Origin: Streptomyces sp. ISL-87
GTDB lineage: Bacteria; Actinomycetota; Actinomycetes; Streptomycetales; Streptomycetaceae
NCBI RefSeq assembly: GCF_018614095.1
Contig: NZ_JAGGOY010000045.1
Coordinates: 2,107-66,106 of the forward strand
Reading direction: 5' to 3'
DNA length: 64,000 nucleotides
In this document: positions 59,758 to 64,000 of the stretch, piece after piece
Layout of the letters: each line of letters starts with the position of its first letter
Numbering within the stretch: the stretch's first letter is position 1
Position numbers and translations under genes: made by a program
The notes under the pieces: model-generated
Database searches by the model: none
What the model was told of the DNA's origin: nothing
Seen by the model: the letters and a program-made list of their open reading frames with translations, nothing else

Positions 59758-60138
59758 ATGCGTACGTGTAGCACCGCGATCGCAGCCACCGCCCTGGCCC
59801 TCACCGCCCTCATCCCGAGCACGACCACCGCGGCGCACGCCGCGGGTCCCCCGCCACTCGGGGCCTGCGCCACGGGGCAGCTGTGCCTGTGGGCGAAGCC
59901 GGAGTTCAAGGGCACCCGGCAGACCCACGAACTGAGCACCCTGGACATCAACAGCTGCACCGCGCTGCCCGCCGGGACCAGCGCCCAGTCGCTGTCCAAC
60001 CGCACCGGGCGGCCGGTGACCACCTACCAGTCGGCCGAGTGCGCCGAGACCGGCGAGTTCCAGACCTACCCCGGTGACGGGGTCTGGCTGCCGCAGTCGC
60101 CCTACCAGGTACGGGCGTTCAAGGTGTGGGAGAGGTAG
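59758..60138 (+). CDS. Secreted peptidase-inhibitor I36-like protein
   Basis: 126 residues with a signal peptide (AIAATALALTALIPSTTTAA, then HAA). The mature domain has CATGQLCLWAKPEFKGTRQT and four cysteines in a beta-gamma-crystallin-like layout, as in the I36 group named after the Streptomyces metalloproteinase inhibitor SMPI. Inhibitory activity is a family inference. Its last 20 bases overlap the end of the convergent channel gene. Confidence 0.85.
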   Translation: MRTCSTAIAATALALTALIPSTTTAAHAAGPPPLGACATGQLCLWAKPEFKGTRQTHELSTLDINSCTALPAGTSAQSLSNRTGRPVTTYQSAECAETGEFQTYPGDGVWLPQSPYQVRAFKVWER

Positions 60139-60901
60139 TCTCACGCGGCGCCGGGGCGCCCTGCAGGCCGGCGGGGCCGCCGTCGGCCAGCCGGGCGACC
60201 TCGGCCCGCAGGGCCCGTACCTCCGCCTGAAGCTCCCTGACGGCCGCCAGCTGGAGCCGCTCCACCTGGTCGTCGCGCTCGAACCGGGCGATGAACCAGG
60301 CGGCGATGTTGGCGGTCACCACACCGAGCAGGGCGATACCCGACAGCATCAGCCCGACGGCCAGCACCCGGCCCAGCCCGGTGGTGGGCGAGTGGTCCCC
60401 GTATCCGACCGTCGTCATCGTGGTGAACGACCACCACACCGCGTCGCCCAGATTCTTGATGTTCCCGTCCGGGGCGTCCCGCTCCACGCTCAGCACCGCG
60501 AGCGAGCCGAACATCAGCAGCCCCACCACGGCACCCGCCACGTAGGTCGTCAGCCGGATCTGCGGAGCCATCCGGGCCCGCCGGCCCACCAGCATCAGCG
60601 TGGCGACCAGCCGCAGCAGCCGCAGCGGCTGCACGAGCGGCAGCACCACCGCGGCCAGGTCCAGCCAGTGCGTCCGTACGAAGACCTTGCGGTCGCCCGC
60701 GATGCCGAGGCGCACCACGTAGTCGACGGCGAAGGCCCCCCACACCACCCACTCCGCATGCGTGCAGGCCCGGTGCACGTCCTCACCGGCATCGGGCGCC
60801 ACGATCGGCACGGCGTAGGCGACGGCGAACGCCATGGCGAGGACGAGGAGAGGCGTCTGCGTACGGCGCTCCCACCGCACCTGACGGGAAGGTTCCTTCA
60901 T
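60119..60901 (-). CDS. Potassium-channel-like protein
   Basis: 260 residues from the ATG at 60901; an in-frame ATG at 60910 would add MPG. Six helices are likely. The fourth region RLLRLVATLMLVGRRARM has spaced Arg residues like a voltage-sensor S4. The pore loop is WWSFTTMTTVGYGDHSP with the TVGYGD filter, and the closing helix is VGLMLSGIALLGVVTANIAA. A C-terminal coiled coil follows (VRELQAEVRALRAEVARLAD). It resembles two-component Kv-type channels of actinobacteria. Confidence 0.9.
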   Translation of the reverse strand: MKEPSRQVRWERRTQTPLLVLAMAFAVAYAVPIVAPDAGEDVHRACTHAEWVVWGAFAVDYVVRLGIAGDRKVFVRTHWLDLAAVVLPLVQPLRLLRLVATLMLVGRRARMAPQIRLTTYVAGAVVGLLMFGSLAVLSVERDAPDGNIKNLGDAVWWSFTTMTTVGYGDHSPTTGLGRVLAVGLMLSGIALLGVVTANIAAWFIARFERDDQVERLQLAAVRELQAEVRALRAEVARLADGGPAGLQGAPAPRETTSPTP

Positions 60902-60972
60902 GCCAGGCATCGTAAAGAACGCGTAAGGGGCGCCGGGGCATATGCCCCAACGCCCCCACGGGAGAGTGATCG

Positions 60973-63705
60973 CTACGCGTCGCCGCCGGCCGCACCCGGG
61001 TGCGCCGCCGCCACGTCCAGCAGCTGGTAGCGGTCGACCGCCTGCTTCAGCACCGAGCGGTCGATCTTCCCGTCGCCGGCCAGCTCGGTCAGCACCGAAA
61101 GGACCACCGACTGCGCGTCGATGTTGAAGAAGCGCCGGGCCGCGCCCCGCGTGTCCGCGAAGCCGAAGCCGTCCGCGCCCAGCGAGGTGTACCTGCCGGG
61201 CACCCACCGCGAGATCTGGTCCGGAACCGCCCGCATCCAGTCCGAGACCGCCACGAACGGCCCCTCGCCGCCGGACAGCTTCCGCGTCACGTACGGGACG
61301 CGCTGCTCCTCCTCCGGGTGGAGCAGATTGTGCCGCTCCACCTCGATGGCCTCGCGCCGCAGCTCGTTCCAGGAGGTCGCCGACCAGACGTCCGCCCTGA
61401 CGTTCCACTCCGCGGCCAGGATCCGCTGCGCCTCCAGCGCCCACGGCACCGCCACGCCCGAGGCCATGATCTGCGCCCCGATGGTGCCCTCCGAACCGGC
61501 GGACACCCGGTGGATGCCCTTCAGGATGCCGTCCACGTCGACGTCGGCCGGCTCGGCCGGGTGCTGGATCGGCTCGTTGTAGACCGTCAGGTAGTAGAAG
61601 ACGTCCTCGGCCTCCGGGCCGTACATGCGTCGCAGACCGTCCTTGACGATGTGCGCGATCTCGTAGCCGTAGGCCGGGTCGTACGCGACACAGGCCGGGT
61701 TGGTCGAGGCCAGCAGCTGGGAGTGACCGTCGGCGTGCTGGAGGCCCTCACCCGTCAGGGTGGTCCGGCCGGCGGTCGCGCCGAGGACGAAACCGCGCGC
61801 CAGCTGGTCGGCCATCTGCCAGAACTGGTCACCCGTACGCTGGAAACCGAACATCGAGTAGAAGACGTAGACCGGGATCAGCGGCTCGCCGTGCGTCGCG
61901 TACGCCGAACCCGCGGCGATCAGCGAGGCCGTGCAGCCCGCCTCCGAGATGCCGTCGTGCAGCATCTGGCCGGTCGGGGACTCCTTGTACGCGAGCAGCA
62001 GGTCGCGGTCGACCGCCTCGTACTGCTGGCCCAGCGGGTTGTAGATCTTGGCGCTCGGGAAGAACGCGTCCATGCCGAAGGTGCGGTACTCGTCGGGCGC
62101 GATCAGCACGAAGCGCCTGCCGATCTCCTTGTCCCGCATCAGGTCCTTCAGGATGCGGACGAAGGCCATCGTGGTGGCGATCGACTGCTGGCCCGAACCC
62201 TTCTTGGCCGCCGCGTACGCGCTGTCGTCCGGCAGCTGGAGCGGCTTCGCGCGCACCACACGGGTCGGCACGTAGCCGCCCAGCGAGCTGCGCTGGTCGT
62301 GCATGTACTGGATCTCGGGGGAGTTGCGGCCCGGGTGGTAGTACGGCGGGGCGCCGTTCTCCAGCTGCTGGTCCGTGATCGGGATGTGCAGGCGGTCGCG
62401 GAAGCGCTTGAGGTCGTCGACCGTCAGCTTCTTCATCTGGTGCGTCGCGTTGCGGCCCTCGAAGTTGGGGCCGAGCGTCCAGCCCTTGACCGTCTGCGCC
62501 AGGATCACCGTCGGCTGGCCCTTGTGGGCCTTGGCCGCCGCGTACGCCGCGTAGACCTTCTTGTGGTCGTGGCCGCCGCGGCCCAGGTGCTGGATCTGCT
62601 GGTCGGTCATGTTCTCGACCATCGCGCGCAGCCGCTGGTCGCCGCCGAAGAAGTGCTCGCGGATGTACTCGCCCGACTCGGTGGCGTACGTCTGGAACTG
62701 CCCGTCCGGGGTGGAGTTCATCTTGTTGACCAGGATGCCGTCGCGGTCCTGGGCCAGCAGCGGGTCCCAGGAGCGGTCCCAGATCAGCTTGATGACGTTC
62801 CAGCCGGCACCCCGGAAGATCGACTCCAGCTCCTGAATGATCTTGCCGTTGCCGCGCACCGGGCCGTCGAGGCGCTGGAGGTTGCAGTTGACGACGAAGG
62901 TCAGGTTGTCCAGGCCCTCGCGGGCCGCGATCGACAGCTGGCCGAGCGACTCCGGCTCGTCCATCTCACCGTCACCGAGATACGCCCAAACGTGGGACTT
63001 GGAAGTGTCCGCGATCCCGCGCGCCTCCATGTACCGGTTCATCCGGGCCTGGTAGATCGCACCGAGCGGGCCGAGGCCCATCGAGACCGTCGGGAACTCC
63101 CAGAAGTCCGGCATCAGCCGCGGGTGCGGGTAGCTGGAAAGGCCGTACGGGGCCTTCGACTTCTCCTGGCGGAACGCGTCGAGCTGCTGCTCGGAGAGCC
63201 GGTCCAGGAGGTAGGCGCGGGCGTAGATACCGGGGGAGGCGTGCCCCTGGAAGAAGATCTGGTCGCCGCCGTCGCCCTCGTCCTTGCCCCGGAAGAAGTG
63301 GTTGAAGCCCACGTCGTAGAGGGAGGCGGAGGAGGCGAACGTGGCGATGTGCCCGCCGACGCCGATACCGGGACGCTGGGCGCGGGAGACCATCACGGCC
63401 GCGTTCCACCGGGTGGCGTTGAGGACCTTGCGCTCGATCTCCTCGTTGCCGGGGAAGAAGGGCTCGTCCTTGGTGGCGATCGTGTTGACGTAGTCCGTGC
63501 TGCGCATCTCGGGCACGGCCACGCGCTTCTCGCGGGCCCGCTCGATCAGCCGCAACATCAGATAGCGGGCGCGCTCACGGCCCCGCTCGTCGACGGCGGC
63601 GTCAAGGGAGTCGAGCCACTCCTGCGTCTCTTCCGGATCGAAGTCCGGGACCTGGCTCGGCAGGCCGCCAATGATGATCGGGTTGCGATCGGATGCGGAA
63701 GCCAC
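60973..63705 (-). CDS. aceE: Pyruvate dehydrogenase E1 component, homodimeric type
   Basis: 910 residues from a GTG at 63705, with GAAGGA ahead. The thiamine diphosphate motif is YLGDGEMDEPESLGQ to NCNLQRLDGPVRGNG; the pyrimidine domain has DEYRTFGMDAFFPS and the transketolase C-terminal domain follows. It decarboxylates pyruvate and passes acetyl groups to lipoyl E2, feeding acetyl-CoA to central metabolism. Streptomyces use this AceE type with E2 encoded elsewhere. Length is normal for the family. Confidence 0.97.
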   Translation of the reverse strand: MASASDRNPIIIGGLPSQVPDFDPEETQEWLDSLDAAVDERGRERARYLMLRLIERAREKRVAVPEMRSTDYVNTIATKDEPFFPGNEEIERKVLNATRWNAAVMVSRAQRPGIGVGGHIATFASSASLYDVGFNHFFRGKDEGDGGDQIFFQGHASPGIYARAYLLDRLSEQQLDAFRQEKSKAPYGLSSYPHPRLMPDFWEFPTVSMGLGPLGAIYQARMNRYMEARGIADTSKSHVWAYLGDGEMDEPESLGQLSIAAREGLDNLTFVVNCNLQRLDGPVRGNGKIIQELESIFRGAGWNVIKLIWDRSWDPLLAQDRDGILVNKMNSTPDGQFQTYATESGEYIREHFFGGDQRLRAMVENMTDQQIQHLGRGGHDHKKVYAAYAAAKAHKGQPTVILAQTVKGWTLGPNFEGRNATHQMKKLTVDDLKRFRDRLHIPITDQQLENGAPPYYHPGRNSPEIQYMHDQRSSLGGYVPTRVVRAKPLQLPDDSAYAAAKKGSGQQSIATTMAFVRILKDLMRDKEIGRRFVLIAPDEYRTFGMDAFFPSAKIYNPLGQQYEAVDRDLLLAYKESPTGQMLHDGISEAGCTASLIAAGSAYATHGEPLIPVYVFYSMFGFQRTGDQFWQMADQLARGFVLGATAGRTTLTGEGLQHADGHSQLLASTNPACVAYDPAYGYEIAHIVKDGLRRMYGPEAEDVFYYLTVYNEPIQHPAEPADVDVDGILKGIHRVSAGSEGTIGAQIMASGVAVPWALEAQRILAAEWNVRADVWSATSWNELRREAIEVERHNLLHPEEEQRVPYVTRKLSGGEGPFVAVSDWMRAVPDQISRWVPGRYTSLGADGFGFADTRGAARRFFNIDAQSVVLSVLTELAGDGKIDRSVLKQAVDRYQLLDVAAAHPGAAGGDA

Positions 63706-64000
63706 GCTGTTCCTTCGCTGTCAGGGGAGTCGTGCCTTGGTTTCGCCGCCTCCCATGGTCTTACGCTCGGCCGGAATCGTCATCTTTACCCCTGGGTAAC
63801 CCCTGGAACTTCCGGCCACCGGCGGTGGAGCCGGGAAGGCCGCGGGGGACGGGCCCGGACAGATCGCAACCTTACGCCCAAGACGATCAACTGGTTCGCA
63901 AGGCCGTTCGTCCCTCAAACAGGTAGGAAAGTCACCAACCGTTGACGATGATGCCGAATGAGCTGGAATGGTGTGGGATGAATCACCAGAGGTGCACACG
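63706..64000. other. Upstream region of aceE; no gene seen
   Basis: 295 bases up to the window edge. TTGACG at 63942-63947 faces right but has no good -10 partner. No hairpin or ORF stands out. Confidence 0.5.

Noticed and set aside
60119..61444. A 441-residue fusion upstream of the channel gene
   Set aside because: The extra N-terminal part is antisense of aceE; the channel starts at 60901 or 60910.

Overview
The window is high-GC actinobacterial chromosome, almost certainly Streptomyces. Third-codon positions are nearly all G or C, GTG starts and ATGA/GTGA gene overlaps are common, and terminators are long GC hairpins without U-tracts. Several gene groups are typical of Streptomyces: the fasR-fabD-fabH-acpP-fabF cluster, a SCO2400-type zinc-ribbon protein, DUF3145 and a homodimeric pyruvate dehydrogenase E1. 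From memory this gene set matches the S. coelicolor SCO2371 to about SCO2464 neighbourhood, in reverse orientation.

Layout: 0-6.3 kb holds a heterodimeric ABC exporter, an FGGY sugar kinase, a YtxH-like protein, two tandem tRNA-Asn genes and a CAU tRNA. From 6262 to 18198 lies a genomic island bounded by an exact 46-bp direct repeat of the 3' half of the CAU tRNA (attL in the intact tRNA, attR at 18153-18198). Its left 1.7 kb is a graveyard of gene ends: DUF1275, vapC, trxB, arsC and an arsenic-type flavoprotein. Next come a PD-(D/E)XK-like protein overlapping a TauE/SafE permease, an HNH-like protein whose expected histidine is Asp, and an AT-richer membrane protein. The island ends with a trypsin-co-occurring (Trypco1) protein plus a trypsin-nSTAND-WD40 protein that is broken by a 7-bp deletion inside its near-identical WD repeats. 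No integrase is visible, but GGAC-type repeats at 11-12 bp spacing near 12.5 kb and 18.0 kb could be relic integrase arm sites. A 0.32-kb imperfect direct repeat (11.3 and 17.6 kb) suggests that two related elements fused. Just outside attR is an intact vapBC with a clear operator.

19.3-35 kb: a three-gene ABC exporter, a YbdK-type carboxylate-amine ligase, an MFS transporter, a cupin, an AraC regulator, a carboxyltransferase and a divergent LysE/AsnC pair. It also holds an MreB-like protein coupled to a decayed GAF sensor kinase (in-frame TGA plus frameshift), an internally deleted secreted lipase and the SCO2400-type protein. 35-46 kb: MarR/MDR reductase, Ohr, EI24, a nitrilase-type hydrolase, an IS5-family transposase tail, an IRED-type reductase with a divergent TetR and twin operators, LtrA, TetR/GH3 beta-glucosidase and a GDSL lipoprotein. 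46-52 kb: DUF3145 and the primary fatty-acid synthase cluster (fabF, acpP, fabH, fabD) with its activator FasR, all on the minus strand.

52-64 kb: pirin, a serine beta-lactamase-like protein facing a MerR/aldo-keto reductase operon across a MerR-type operator, DUF4429-SHOCT, a DUF1023 hydrolase, TetR facing a DHA2 drug exporter across two palindromes, an I36-type secreted protein, a potassium-channel-like protein and aceE. The backbone is ordinary Streptomyces metabolism, transport and regulation. The tRNA-anchored island and its conflict-type gene pair are the unusual part.
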